DNA from: Natronospirillum sp965602035
GTDB lineage: Bacteria > Pseudomonadota > Gammaproteobacteria > Pseudomonadales > Natronospirillaceae
Assembly (NCBI GenBank): GCA_965602035.1
Contig: OZ271919.1
Span: 496,001-560,000 of the forward strand
Direction: 5' to 3'
DNA: 64,000 bases
The position numbers and the translations under genes are program-made. Of the stretch, positions 24,854-33,620 are shown piece after piece (positions within the stretch are counted from its first letter, which is position 1; each line of letters starts with the position of its first letter). A model generated the notes under the pieces. That model searched no databases. It was not told the DNA's origin and worked only from the letters and a program-made list of their open reading frames with translations.

Positions 24854-24908
24854 AAGCTGCTGCGCTAAGTCTGACCGCGTTAAAATTCGCCTCGGGATGC
24901 TCATTTAC
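24851..24908. repeat. half copy of the palindromic repeat (copy B)
   Basis: 58 bases aligned to 22865-22920 of copy A at about 49 of 56 positions, with one 2-base insertion. The core CCGCGTTAAAATTCGCCTC is identical, as is ATGCTCATTTAC at the end. It fills the whole space between convergent oxyR and the DUF3080 gene and supplies the stop codons of both: TAA at 24851-24853 and, on the minus strand, TAA at 24907-24905. The outer terminal repeat and the second half of the element are missing. Confidence 0.8.
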
Positions 24909-25978
24909 GGGTCGGGTTGAATGGACATCCCGCACTGGTCGAGCAATTCTCCCCAGAGTTCCGCATGAGTGCGGCTGGCCTGCTGAAGCCGATGCCGGCG
25001 GTTTTCCAGATCGCTGTAGAATCGGTTCCAGGCCTCGGATTCCCACCCGGTGGCGTCGGCCAGTGCATTGAAGCGGTTGAGCAGTGAGGTGCCGATACGG
25101 TCAAGATCGGCGTGAAACGGCTGAACGCGGGCAATATAGACATCAATCAGTACGTTGCGCGCGAATGTGCCATCGCGGGTCATGGAGCCCTGAGGGCAGA
25201 GCCGGTCTGCTTCTGCAGCGGCGCGCAACTGGGCATTGGCGGCCGCCAGACCACCGGCGGCGATAGCAGCGGAGCGGCGCCACTGGCCGCCGATTTCCTG
25301 CCGCGACAGTTGTTCATAGGGCTCACTGAACGCGGCCTGGGATACCGGCTCCGCGTTCGGCCATTCGGTCGCCCAGCGGATCAGTTGATCCAGCGATTGT
25401 TCGAGCGGCGCCATAGTCGGGAGGTTGTCCGGGTCAAGTCCGCTCTGGCTGACGCTCCAGACATCGCGCACCGGGTGTGTGCCAAACGTGCCGTTCCAGG
25501 TCGCCTGCGCCCAGGCCGCCTGTTTCTCCGCCTGCCACTGTTTCAGGTCGTTTGCCGCCGTCTCGCTGGTGTCGTTATCGGCGAGGCAATCTGCCAGTGC
25601 CGTGAGCAGTCTTGCCTCGTAATGCCAGCGTAACCCGGGCTCCGCGACCCTTCCCAGAATGCTGTTGCGCTCTCCGAGCAGGTCGAACAGGGCGCAGTGA
25701 CGAACTCGCCACACGGCCACCGGTGTGGCCCGCACATCGGGTATGTCCACGCGCCATGCACTGGCTGATGGTGCGGGCTCCGGGGCACCCGGGTGCCAGT
25801 TTTCCGGTGCCGGCACACTGAGCACGTTGCTCAGTCTCTGGTGATAGTCCGAATACAGTGCATCGGTATGGCTGCCGCAGCCGGCGAGAGCCAGGCAAAG
25901 TGCGGCACCCGCTATAGCTGCCAGCAACCGCGACGGGTAAACCGGAAATCGTGCATTACCGTACATCTGTGCAATCAT
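24905..25978 (-). CDS. DUF3080 family lipoprotein
   Basis: 357-residue predicted lipoprotein from ATG 25978. The signal region ends with the lipobox LALAGC, and the mature part begins SHTDALYSDYHQRLSNVL. The pattern resembles DUF3080, a family of unknown function largely restricted to gammaproteobacteria: DYxxRLxxVL near the N terminus, HCALFDLLGERNSILGRVA, and WNGTFG. An open frame continues about 330 codons further upstream, antisense to the RND adaptor, but the lipoprotein signal fixes the real start. It is divergent from the RND pair (50 bases). The final codon region lies in repeat copy B. Confidence 0.8.
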   Translation of the reverse strand: MIAQMYGNARFPVYPSRLLAAIAGAALCLALAGCGSHTDALYSDYHQRLSNVLSVPAPENWHPGAPEPAPSASAWRVDIPDVRATPVAVWRVRHCALFDLLGERNSILGRVAEPGLRWHYEARLLTALADCLADNDTSETAANDLKQWQAEKQAAWAQATWNGTFGTHPVRDVWSVSQSGLDPDNLPTMAPLEQSLDQLIRWATEWPNAEPVSQAAFSEPYEQLSRQEIGGQWRRSAAIAAGGLAAANAQLRAAAEADRLCPQGSMTRDGTFARNVLIDVYIARVQPFHADLDRIGTSLLNRFNALADATGWESEAWNRFYSDLENRRHRLQQASRTHAELWGELLDQCGMSIQPDP

Positions 25979-26028
25979 AGAAAAATCCGCGGTAATTACA
26001 CTGCGCCAACCGACATGAGTATACAAGG

Positions 26029-27288
26029 ATGAAACACGGGTTGCGGGTTCTCCTGAAGCTACTGTTGCCGATTCTGGTGTTGGCGATCGCCTTCCAGATC
26101 GGCCGAACCATGCTAGAGACAGCCCCCGACGAAGAGGCACCGCCACCGGTTCAGCCGGCCGGTCAGGCTGGGGATATCGCCACCGTGTCGGTGCTGTCCG
26201 TGGCTCGCGAATCCGCGGCGCCGCAGGTGCAATTGTTCGGCCGTCTCCGGCCCGACCGCCGGGCCTTCGTAACGCCTGCTGCACCGGGTGAGGTCGCCCG
26301 GGTGAACGTGCAGGTGGGTGATCGGGTCGCCGCCGGTGCGGAGCTCTTTGCGCTGTCCACCGACAACCTGGCGCGTCAGCAGGCACAGCAACAGGCCCGC
26401 ATTCGCTCACTCGAAGCGGCAGTGCGTGAAGAAACCCGGGCACGTGAAGCAGCGGCAGACCAGTTGGACAGCGAGCAGCGATTGCTCGAACTCGCGGAGC
26501 AGGCCGTGGAGCGCACACGGAATCTACGCGGCCGTAATCTTGCGTCGGCGGCAGACCTTGATGCGGCAGAACAGAATCTGGAGTCGCGCCGACAGGCACT
26601 GCGCCAGCAGGAACTGGTCGTGGCCGGTGCGGATGACCGCCTGGTTCGCCAGGAAGCACAGCTGGATGAGGCGCGTTTGCAGGCCGAGCAGATTGCCAGT
26701 GACCTGGCCGACACCAGTGTGGAAGCGCCGTTCGAGGGGTGGGTGGTGCAACGAACCGTGGAAGCCGGTACCCGCGCTGCTGCCGATCAGGGGGTTGAGT
26801 TGGTGTCGGTCTCACCCGTCTGGGTCGATGCCGTGGCTCCGCTGGCGCTGGCAGAGGATCTGAACGAGGGCATGGTGGCTGAATGGGCTGCTGTTGGTGG
26901 CCGTCGTGCCGGAACGGCCACGCTTGATAGCTGGTTGCCGGACAGTGAGAACGGTCGGATCGAGTTGCAGTTCCAGGCATCTGGCACGCCCGATGCCCAG
27001 CGGCTCCCCTATGGCTCTGCGGTGCCGCTATGGCTGAACCTGCCGGAGGTGTCCGAGGTTCTGCTGCTGCCTGAACAGGCTATATATAACGGCGACACGC
27101 TGTATCGGGTGTCTGATGGACAGCTTGAACCGGTCGAGGCCGAGGTCGTCGGGTACCGCTATTCCGGAGGTCGCGTTCAGGTCATTGCCCGGGCGGGGTC
27201 ACTGGGCGCCGGGGAACAGGTGCTGGTCACACGTGTGCCGGAGGCGGTGCGCGGCTTGCCGGTGCGACTGGCCGGTGACGGCTCATGA
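26029..27288 (+). CDS. RND efflux periplasmic adaptor (membrane fusion protein)
   Basis: 419-residue HlyD/AcrA-type adaptor. An N-terminal hydrophobic anchor (VLLKLLLPILVLAIAFQIG) is followed by barrel-sandwich strands (LFGRLRPDRRAFVTPAAPGEVARV). A long coiled-coil hairpin rich in Ala, Gln, Arg and Glu spans about residues 115-230 and is followed by lipoyl, beta-barrel and membrane-proximal domains. It bridges the RND pump to an outer-membrane channel. It overlaps the pump gene by four bases (ATGA), so the two are translationally coupled. No outer-membrane TolC-type gene is nearby, so a shared channel elsewhere is likely. Confidence 0.92.
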   Translation: MKHGLRVLLKLLLPILVLAIAFQIGRTMLETAPDEEAPPPVQPAGQAGDIATVSVLSVARESAAPQVQLFGRLRPDRRAFVTPAAPGEVARVNVQVGDRVAAGAELFALSTDNLARQQAQQQARIRSLEAAVREETRAREAAADQLDSEQRLLELAEQAVERTRNLRGRNLASAADLDAAEQNLESRRQALRQQELVVAGADDRLVRQEAQLDEARLQAEQIASDLADTSVEAPFEGWVVQRTVEAGTRAAADQGVELVSVSPVWVDAVAPLALAEDLNEGMVAEWAAVGGRRAGTATLDSWLPDSENGRIELQFQASGTPDAQRLPYGSAVPLWLNLPEVSEVLLLPEQAIYNGDTLYRVSDGQLEPVEAEVVGYRYSGGRVQVIARAGSLGAGEQVLVTRVPEAVRGLPVRLAGDGS

Positions 27289-30200
27289 TGTCGCTGCTGG
27301 CGGGGTTTGCGCGCCACCGAATTGCGCCCAATGTCTTGATGTTTCTGGTTATACTGGTTGGGCTGTGGGCGCTTGAACGGCTCAATACCCAGTTTCTGCC
27401 GGATTTTGAACCGGAGCTGATCCAGATCACTGCCGACTGGCCGGGAGCCGGGCCGGAGGAAATCCAGGAGTCCTACACGCTGGCTCTGGAGGATTCACTG
27501 ACCGGTATTTCCGCGATTGATACGCTGGAAGCCACCAGCTTCACCGGTGGCCTGCGCATCGACATTGCGCTCGCCGAGCGCGCGGAAGATCCCGACCAGA
27601 CGCTACGTGAAATCGAGCGGGCCGTCAGTACTGTTGACGTGCCAGCCGGTGCGGAATCACCCGAAGTCGAGCCGTTTGTCTTCTATGAACGGGTGGCTGA
27701 TGTGCTGATACACGGTGAGGTCTCGCTGGAAGCGCTGCGCTACTGGGTGGAAGAGGCGGACCGCACGCTGAGCGACGCCGGCATTGCCCAGATCGACATC
27801 ACCGGGCTACCTGTGGTGGAACTCATCCTGGATGTACCGTCGGAGCGCTACCTTGAAACCGCTGTGCCGTTGAATGAGCTGGCGCGGCAGGTGTCGGGCG
27901 CGAATACCAGCGCTCCCGCCGGTTTATCGGCCACGCGCGGGGCGGCCCCTGAGACTCAGTGGCAGCTCCCGAATCAACTGCAGACCGCTGGTGCGTTGAA
28001 TCGCCTGGTGATTGCTTCCGGCGCCGGCGAGCTCCCATCGCCACTGTCCACCTTCGGCAGCGTGCGTTCCCAATACCCGGATGACGAGGCGCGGCTCGAA
28101 TATCAGGGGCGGACTGCGGTGCGCCTGTCGCTCAGTCGTGCCAGCGGCGAGAACACGCTGGAAGTCGCAGAGCGCCTCAACGAATGGCAGGCCGAATTCT
28201 CGCAACGACTGCCGCAGGGCCTGGACCTGCACGTTTACAACGAAGACTGGAAATTCGTGCAGTCACGTCTGTCGATCATCATCGACAGTGGTATCGGCGG
28301 CATTGTGCTCGTGCTGGCAGTGTTGTTTCTGTTCCTGAACCATCGCGTTGCGTTCTGGGTAGCCGTGGGCATACCGGTCACCTTTCTGGCCACATTGACG
28401 GTAATGGAGCTCACGGGCAATTCCATTAACCTGATTTCGCTGTTCGGGTTTCTCGTGGCGCTCGGTATTATCGTGGACGATGCCATCGTGGTCGGGGAGC
28501 AGACGTTCACGCGCGTCGAAGGCGGCGAGTCGCCTCAGGACGCGGCGGTGAATTCGGCCCAGCGAATGCTGCCGGCAGTGCTGGCGTCCAGCGTCACCAC
28601 CGTGGCGGCGTTTCTGCCACTTCTGCTGGTGACCGGCCAGGCTGGCACCTTCACCATCAGTGTTCCCCTCGTCGTGATTTTCGCGATTATCGCCTCTCTG
28701 ATCGAGTGTTTCCTGATTCTGCCGGGCCACCTGGCACACAGCCTGAAGCCGGGCGGCAATGGCTCAGGGTTTTTCCTGCGCCGTTGGTTCGACCGGGGTT
28801 TCAATGCGTTCCGGCAGCGGCCGTTCAGGGCGCTGGTGCACAAGGCCATCCGTTACCGGCTGACTACCTACAGCGTTGCAATCAGCCTGCTTGGGCTGGC
28901 GTTCCTGCTGGTGGCCAGTGGGCGGGTGCCGTTCGTGTTCTTTCCCGACATCCAACAGGAGCAGGTTACCCTGGAGGTCGATTTCGCCCCGGACACACCC
29001 CCGAATGTTATCGAAGGGTATCTGGACGATATGGCATCTGCTCTGCTGGCACTCGAAGACGAGTGGCAGGTTCCGGTGGTCGATACCATGGTGCAGGAAC
29101 TGTACCGTGGCAGCCCGCATAGCGGTGCCCTGTTTGTCGGTCTGGCCGGTGGTGTGGAGCGGCCATTGAGCAACGACGAGATTCTGCGCGCCTGGCGGGA
29201 TCAGGTGCCGGCACCGGCCGGTCTGTTGGCACAGCGATTCACGCAGCCGCAGCAGGGGCCGAGCACCGGGGGCGTGTCCGTACAACTGCGAGGCAGTGAG
29301 GTCGACGGCCTCAAGGCGGCATCAAGAGACCTTCAGGCGTCGCTGCGCCAGTATGGCGGACTGCGCGAAATCGGGGATGATCTGCCGGTGGGTGGTGAGG
29401 CGCTGACCCTGACGCCGAACGCGCTGGCGCTGGAAGCGGGTCTCGATGGTGCGGCACTGGCCACGGCAACCCGCGAGTTCACCCAGGGCGTGGTGGCACA
29501 GACGCTGCAGGTAGAGGGCACAGACCGGGTGGTGCGTGTACAGCTTGAAGGCAGTGACACCGCGGGCTGGGCCAACTGGCAGCATTTCCCGGTGCGCCTG
29601 CCGAATGGCTCTGAAGTGCCCCTCAGTAATCTGGTGTCAGTGGAGTTTTCGACCTCGGTCGACCAGCTGAACCGGGTTGATCGCCAACTGGCGGTGGAAG
29701 TCAGCGCGACCGTCGCCGATCCCGCGCTGCGGCTGAATCAGGTCAATGCCTGGCTGCGCAGCGATGTGATTGACGGTGTGGCTGAACGCCATGGCGTCTC
29801 GGTTCAGCTTACGGGTGATCAGGAGAGCCAGGCGCAGTTCCTGCGCGATGTGCAGTTCGGCGCTCTGGTCGGTCTCGTGCTCATATTCGGTGCCCTGGCC
29901 TGGGTATTTGAAAGCTGGCTCTGGCCGTTTGCCGTGCTGGCCACCATCCCGTTTGCTCTCACCGGGGCGATTGCCGGGCACTGGCTGATGGGGCTCGAGT
30001 TGTCTGCGCTGAGTATTTACGGCCTGTTCGGGTTGTCCGGCATTGTGGTCAACAGCGGTATTGTGTTGCTGTTGTTCTATCGCGACCTGCGGCGGGAAGG
30101 CCTGTCTGTGGAAGATGCCGTGGTTGAAGCGTCCGTGCAGCGTCTGCGTCCGGTACTGCTGACTACTCTGACAACGGTAGCCGGTCTGAGCTTCCTGCTG

Positions 30201-30368
30201 ACGGAAACGAGCTTCGACGCCCAGTTCCTGATTCCCCTGGCGGCGGGCATTGTATTCGGTCTCGGGTTCGGCACCGTACTGATATTGCTTTTACTGCCGG
30301 CATTGCTGGTGTCACTGGAAACCTGGCGTGAACGGCTTGGCCGGTGGCGCCGGGCTGTGGTGGCCTGA
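27285..30368 (+). CDS. RND family efflux permease
   Basis: Inner-membrane proton-driven pump of 1027 residues with the AcrB/HAE-type two-fold layout: TM1, a large periplasmic loop, TM2-6, then the same again. The proton-relay Asp pair in TM4 is present in GIIVDDAIVVGEQTF (about residues 397-398). The N terminus (LLAGFARHRIAPNVLMFLVI) and the ALTGAIAGHWLMGLELS region are typical of the proteobacterial branch often annotated as general hydrophobe/acriflavine pumps. Substrates cannot be inferred. It is coupled to the adaptor and followed by a 180-base gap before a small membrane protein. Confidence 0.93.
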   Translation: MMSLLAGFARHRIAPNVLMFLVILVGLWALERLNTQFLPDFEPELIQITADWPGAGPEEIQESYTLALEDSLTGISAIDTLEATSFTGGLRIDIALAERAEDPDQTLREIERAVSTVDVPAGAESPEVEPFVFYERVADVLIHGEVSLEALRYWVEEADRTLSDAGIAQIDITGLPVVELILDVPSERYLETAVPLNELARQVSGANTSAPAGLSATRGAAPETQWQLPNQLQTAGALNRLVIASGAGELPSPLSTFGSVRSQYPDDEARLEYQGRTAVRLSLSRASGENTLEVAERLNEWQAEFSQRLPQGLDLHVYNEDWKFVQSRLSIIIDSGIGGIVLVLAVLFLFLNHRVAFWVAVGIPVTFLATLTVMELTGNSINLISLFGFLVALGIIVDDAIVVGEQTFTRVEGGESPQDAAVNSAQRMLPAVLASSVTTVAAFLPLLLVTGQAGTFTISVPLVVIFAIIASLIECFLILPGHLAHSLKPGGNGSGFFLRRWFDRGFNAFRQRPFRALVHKAIRYRLTTYSVAISLLGLAFLLVASGRVPFVFFPDIQQEQVTLEVDFAPDTPPNVIEGYLDDMASALLALEDEWQVPVVDTMVQELYRGSPHSGALFVGLAGGVERPLSNDEILRAWRDQVPAPAGLLAQRFTQPQQGPSTGGVSVQLRGSEVDGLKAASRDLQASLRQYGGLREIGDDLPVGGEALTLTPNALALEAGLDGAALATATREFTQGVVAQTLQVEGTDRVVRVQLEGSDTAGWANWQHFPVRLPNGSEVPLSNLVSVEFSTSVDQLNRVDRQLAVEVSATVADPALRLNQVNAWLRSDVIDGVAERHGVSVQLTGDQESQAQFLRDVQFGALVGLVLIFGALAWVFESWLWPFAVLATIPFALTGAIAGHWLMGLELSALSIYGLFGLSGIVVNSGIVLLLFYRDLRREGLSVEDAVVEASVQRLRPVLLTTLTTVAGLSFLLTETSFDAQFLIPLAAGIVFGLGFGTVLILLLLPALLVSLETWRERLGRWRRAVVA

Positions 30369-30411
30369 GCATACTTCACGCCGCGCTACTGCCGGGCAGG
30401 TCTCTCGCACA

Positions 30412-30446
30412 CGATTATTTAACGCTGTAAGGCTGTGCGCGGCGGT
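30412..30446 (+). repeat. possible diverged copy of the palindromic repeat (copy D)
   Basis: TTTAACGC at 30418-30425 and the following bases match the reverse complement of copy A at 22 of 32 positions (TTTAACGC-G--AGG-TG-GCGC-GC-GT). In translation the frame reads LFNAVRLCAAV, close to the NFNAARLSAAV and NFNAVRLSAAA of copies A and B. It is intergenic, like the other copies. The level of divergence makes this a weak call. Confidence 0.3.
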
Positions 30447-30546
30447 CAGGGCCTGGTTTTTCACGGTTTGCGCGTGGGAGGGCTTCCGGTTAAGGTGTTG
30501 GCTTCCAATACTGACTGTCCACCAGAGTGGAGCGGAAGTCGCGCGC

Positions 30547-30894
30547 ATGGAAAACTTTTTCAATTGGCTGGGAAGTCGTCTCAAATGGTCAGTACCCTTG
30601 CTGGTACTGGGCGTAATTGTCGCGCTCGCCGGGCTGGGCGCCGATATCCTCATGACAGAGGATCGGTTTCTCTACCCGGCGCTGCTGGTGCTGATCTGGT
30701 CGGTACTCGGACTCATCTTCGTCTGGTGGTTTCAGCCCCCGGGTCCGAATGCCGTGCTGCTCACCACGGGGTGGGGCCGCTTCAAGGCAAAAATGGCGCG
30801 CCTGGTCAGTATTCTCAAATGTTGGACGTTCCTGGCGCTGTTGCTTGGCAGTATCAGTCTGACCGTACGTTTCGTGATGCTCTGGCAGGGATGA
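30547..30894 (+). CDS. small hypothetical membrane protein
   Basis: Unrecognised 115-residue protein from ATG 30547. It has three likely membrane segments: residues about 15-34 (VPLLVLGVIVALAGLGADI), 42-62 (PALLVLIWSVLGLIFVWWF) and 92-112. A short basic loop (GRFKAKMARLV) separates the last two. It starts 178 bases after the RND pump and ends nine bases before the MFS gene, so it is likely cotranscribed with the latter. Function unknown. Confidence 0.6.
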   Translation: MENFFNWLGSRLKWSVPLLVLGVIVALAGLGADILMTEDRFLYPALLVLIWSVLGLIFVWWFQPPGPNAVLLTTGWGRFKAKMARLVSILKCWTFLALLLGSISLTVRFVMLWQG

Positions 30895-30903
30895 CACAAT
30901 TCG

Positions 30904-32235
30904 ATGACAGACGCTGAGCATCGGGACCATCCGGTGCTGGATTCGGCTTACGAACGACTGCTTGGTGAAGAAGACGCCCGTGTCTGCAAGGACATTCCGA
31001 CGGCCGCCTGTCAGCACCAGCCGGTCAATTTTTTCGGTTATCTGATCGCCAATACGGTGGGCAAGGTCGCGGATGAGCTGTCATCTGCCCGGTTGATTCT
31101 GCCCTGGATTCTGTCGGCTCTCGGGGCACCGGCGGCGCTCGTCGGGTTTCTGGTTCCGGTTCGGGAGGCCGGTGTGTTGCTGCCCCAGCTCGTGGTAGCG
31201 GCCTGGGTACGGAGCATGCCGGTGCGCAAGCCGGTCTGGCTTTGGGGGGCCGCGCTGTCCGGGCTGGCACTGCTGCTCATGGGCTGGGTGGCACTCACCT
31301 TTACGGGCACGCTTGCCGGTGTGCTGATCGTTGCGTCACTGGTGGTGTACAGCCTGGCGCGAGGGCTGTGCTCGGTATCCGCCAAGGATGTTCTGGGTAA
31401 AACGGTTTCCAAACAGAAACGCGGTACGCTCATGGGGTACGCGTCCTCAGTCAGCGGCGCGCTGTTGATGCTCTGGGGCGTGGTACTGCTGTTCGGCAGT
31501 GACTGGCAATCGGAGCAGGGCTGGCTGGCCGCCCTGCTGATATTCTCGGGTGCGCTATGGTTCAGCGGCGTGCTGGCTTTCCGGCGCATCGTCGAAGCAC
31601 CCGGTAGCACCGAGGGTGGCGGCAACGCGTTGACCGTTGCGCTGAAAAGTCTCTCTGTGCTCGTTTCCGATGCCCGGTTCCGGCGGTTTGTTATGGCACG
31701 GGCGCTGCTGCTGGGTATTGCCCTGGCGGCACCGTTTTTTGTGGTGTTGCTGCAGCAGGCCGGCGGTTCCATGGCGGATCTCGGTGCACTGATCGTTCTC
31801 AACGGACTCGCCGCCCTGATCAGTGCGCCGTTCTGGGGCCGCTGGTCGGATCGCTCGAGCCGCCGTGTCATGCAGGTGGCCGCCTTGCTGGGAGCGGTGC
31901 TGATTATCGGAGTGGCCGTAATTGCCAGCCGGCACCCGGATTGGCTGACCGGGCTGCCCTGGCTGATGCCGCTGGCGTTCTTTCTGCTCACGATCAGTCA
32001 CAATGGCGTGCGGTTGGGCCGTAAGGCGTATCTGGTCGATATGGCGGATTCGGACACCAGGGCCACATTTGTCGCTGTCAGCAACACGGTGATTGGTATC
32101 CTGATGCTTTTGGGCGGGTTGATCGGCTGGATCGGTGATGTGCTCGGGCTGTCATGGGTACTGACGATACTGGGCATGCTGAGTCTGGGCGCGGTGCTGT
32201 TGCTTCAGGCGGCACCGGAGGTCACCCGGGACTGA
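30904..32235 (+). CDS. MFS family transporter
   Basis: Membrane protein of 443 residues with about twelve hydrophobic segments in two halves, fitting the major facilitator superfamily. The first 35 or so residues are hydrophilic. A cytoplasmic loop with a KTVSKQKRGTLMGYA segment and the GRWSDRSSRRVMQVAALLG segment (an MFS A-like motif before TM8) support the call. Substrate unknown. It begins nine bases after the small membrane protein. ccmA follows after 91 bases. Confidence 0.8.
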   Translation: MTDAEHRDHPVLDSAYERLLGEEDARVCKDIPTAACQHQPVNFFGYLIANTVGKVADELSSARLILPWILSALGAPAALVGFLVPVREAGVLLPQLVVAAWVRSMPVRKPVWLWGAALSGLALLLMGWVALTFTGTLAGVLIVASLVVYSLARGLCSVSAKDVLGKTVSKQKRGTLMGYASSVSGALLMLWGVVLLFGSDWQSEQGWLAALLIFSGALWFSGVLAFRRIVEAPGSTEGGGNALTVALKSLSVLVSDARFRRFVMARALLLGIALAAPFFVVLLQQAGGSMADLGALIVLNGLAALISAPFWGRWSDRSSRRVMQVAALLGAVLIIGVAVIASRHPDWLTGLPWLMPLAFFLLTISHNGVRLGRKAYLVDMADSDTRATFVAVSNTVIGILMLLGGLIGWIGDVLGLSWVLTILGMLSLGAVLLLQAAPEVTRD

Positions 32236-32326
32236 CCGGCAGGGCCTTTACAGTACGGTGACAGCGGGTGGTTTGGTAATTACGGGACCTCCTTATTAGA
32301 ATACCGCGTCGATTTCTCCGGAGTGA

Positions 32327-32953
32327 ATGGGTATGGGCGGCACCACAGCCGATGCACTGGTCCACCTGCAGAATGTCAGTTGTGAACGCGGTGATCGTTG
32401 GCTGTTCCGAGGCCTGAACCTTACCGTTTCACCTGGTAACTGCGTGCGCCTGCTGGGCGCCAACGGTGCGGGCAAGACCACCTGTCTGCGCGGCATTGCG
32501 GGTCTGCACTCGCGGCTGGAAGGGTCGGTTGACTGTCATCCATCCCGGTTGTTCCTCGGTCACCGGGCCGGCATCAGCGGCCAATTGACGGTGGGGGAGA
32601 ATCTGGCGTTCCGGGCAGCGCTTGCAGGCTTCGGCAAGCCGGATTCCGTACAGGTCAACCATGCGCTGTCGGCGGTGGCGCTGAGCCGCAGTATCGATTC
32701 GCCGGTATGGCAGTTGTCTGCCGGTCAGCAACGGCGGGTCAGCCTGGCGTTACTTTACCTGAGCCCGAGCGCCGAGCTCTGGATACTGGATGAACCGTTC
32801 ACCTCGCTGGACACGGACGGGAGCCTGCAGTTGTCGGCCCGACTGGCTGAGCATTGCAGCGAGGGCGGGGGTGTGTTGCTCACAAGTCACCAGCCACCAC
32901 CGGAGCTGACCTGCGAGTCCGTGTCGTTACCGGCACTTGGGAAGGCCGCATGA
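32327..32953 (+). CDS. ccmA: heme exporter ATP-binding protein CcmA
   Basis: ATPase of the CcmABCD complex, which releases holo-CcmE for cytochrome c maturation. The 208-residue protein has Walker A GANGAGKTT near residue 45, signature LSAGQQRRVSLALLYL and Walker B LWILDEPFTSLD. The ATG start at 32327 follows GGAG. An ATG two codons later is possible. It opens a nine-gene ccm cluster and overlaps ccmB by four bases. Confidence 0.94.
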   Translation: MGMGGTTADALVHLQNVSCERGDRWLFRGLNLTVSPGNCVRLLGANGAGKTTCLRGIAGLHSRLEGSVDCHPSRLFLGHRAGISGQLTVGENLAFRAALAGFGKPDSVQVNHALSAVALSRSIDSPVWQLSAGQQRRVSLALLYLSPSAELWILDEPFTSLDTDGSLQLSARLAEHCSEGGGVLLTSHQPPPELTCESVSLPALGKAA

Positions 32954-33606
32954 TCGGTGCTCTGGTGCGTCGGGAATGGCATCTTGCGTTGCGTCAGCCT
33001 TCAGACTGGCTGAATCCATTGCTGCTGTTCGTTATGGTGGTGGCGTTGTTCCCTCTGGGGGTAACAACAGACCCGGAGCGCCTGGCTGAAATCGGCCCCG
33101 GCGTGCTGTGGGTGGCGGCCCTGCTGGCAGTACTGCTCAGCCTCGACGGGCTTTTCCGGGCCGATTACCGGGATGGTGTGCTGGAACAGGTGGCACTCAG
33201 CGAGTGGCCGCTGGCCGGGTACGCGCTCGTAAAGCTGTTGGTCCACTGGGTGTTTACCGGTCTCACGCTGACAGCACTGTCCCCGCTGCTGGGGCTCATG
33301 CTCGGGCTGCCGGTGAGCGTGATTGTCTGGAATCTGCCGACGCTGGCTGCCGGCACCCTGGTGCTGAGCGGGCTGGGCGTTATCATTGCAGCGCTGCTGA
33401 CGGCGGTGCAGCGCAGCGGCTTGCTGCTGTCACTGCTGGTACTGCCGTTCTACATACCGGTACTCATACTGGGTACGGGTGCCGTCAGCGCCCTCGGGCG
33501 GGGCGCAGGTGTGCCACTTGCGCTGCTGGGCGCCTACGCGTTGGCAACGCTGGCGGTGGCGCCCTGGGTGATTGCCGGGGCGCTCAGTCTTTCAACGTCA
33601 GAATAG
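32950..33606 (+). CDS. ccmB: heme exporter membrane protein CcmB
   Basis: 218-residue integral membrane protein with six predicted helices that forms the CcmABCD complex. The start is ATG 32950, overlapping the ccmA stop (ATGA). The N terminus MIGALVRREWHLALRQPSDW and the PLGVTTDPE segment after TM1 are characteristic. LVLPFYIPVLILGTGAV lies near the C terminus. The length is close to the usual 220. Confidence 0.94.
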   Translation: MIGALVRREWHLALRQPSDWLNPLLLFVMVVALFPLGVTTDPERLAEIGPGVLWVAALLAVLLSLDGLFRADYRDGVLEQVALSEWPLAGYALVKLLVHWVFTGLTLTALSPLLGLMLGLPVSVIVWNLPTLAAGTLVLSGLGVIIAALLTAVQRSGLLLSLLVLPFYIPVLILGTGAVSALGRGAGVPLALLGAYALATLAVAPWVIAGALSLSTSE

Positions 33607-33620
33607 GGGCACGAGTCAGC

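Noticed and set aside
25979..26980. Upstream extension of the DUF3080 lipoprotein gene antisense to the RND adaptor (open for more than 300 codons)
   Set aside because: The extension is Pro/Arg-rich, typical of antisense frames in GC-rich coding DNA. The lipoprotein signal and lipobox begin at 25978, and the adaptor on the other strand is clearly real.
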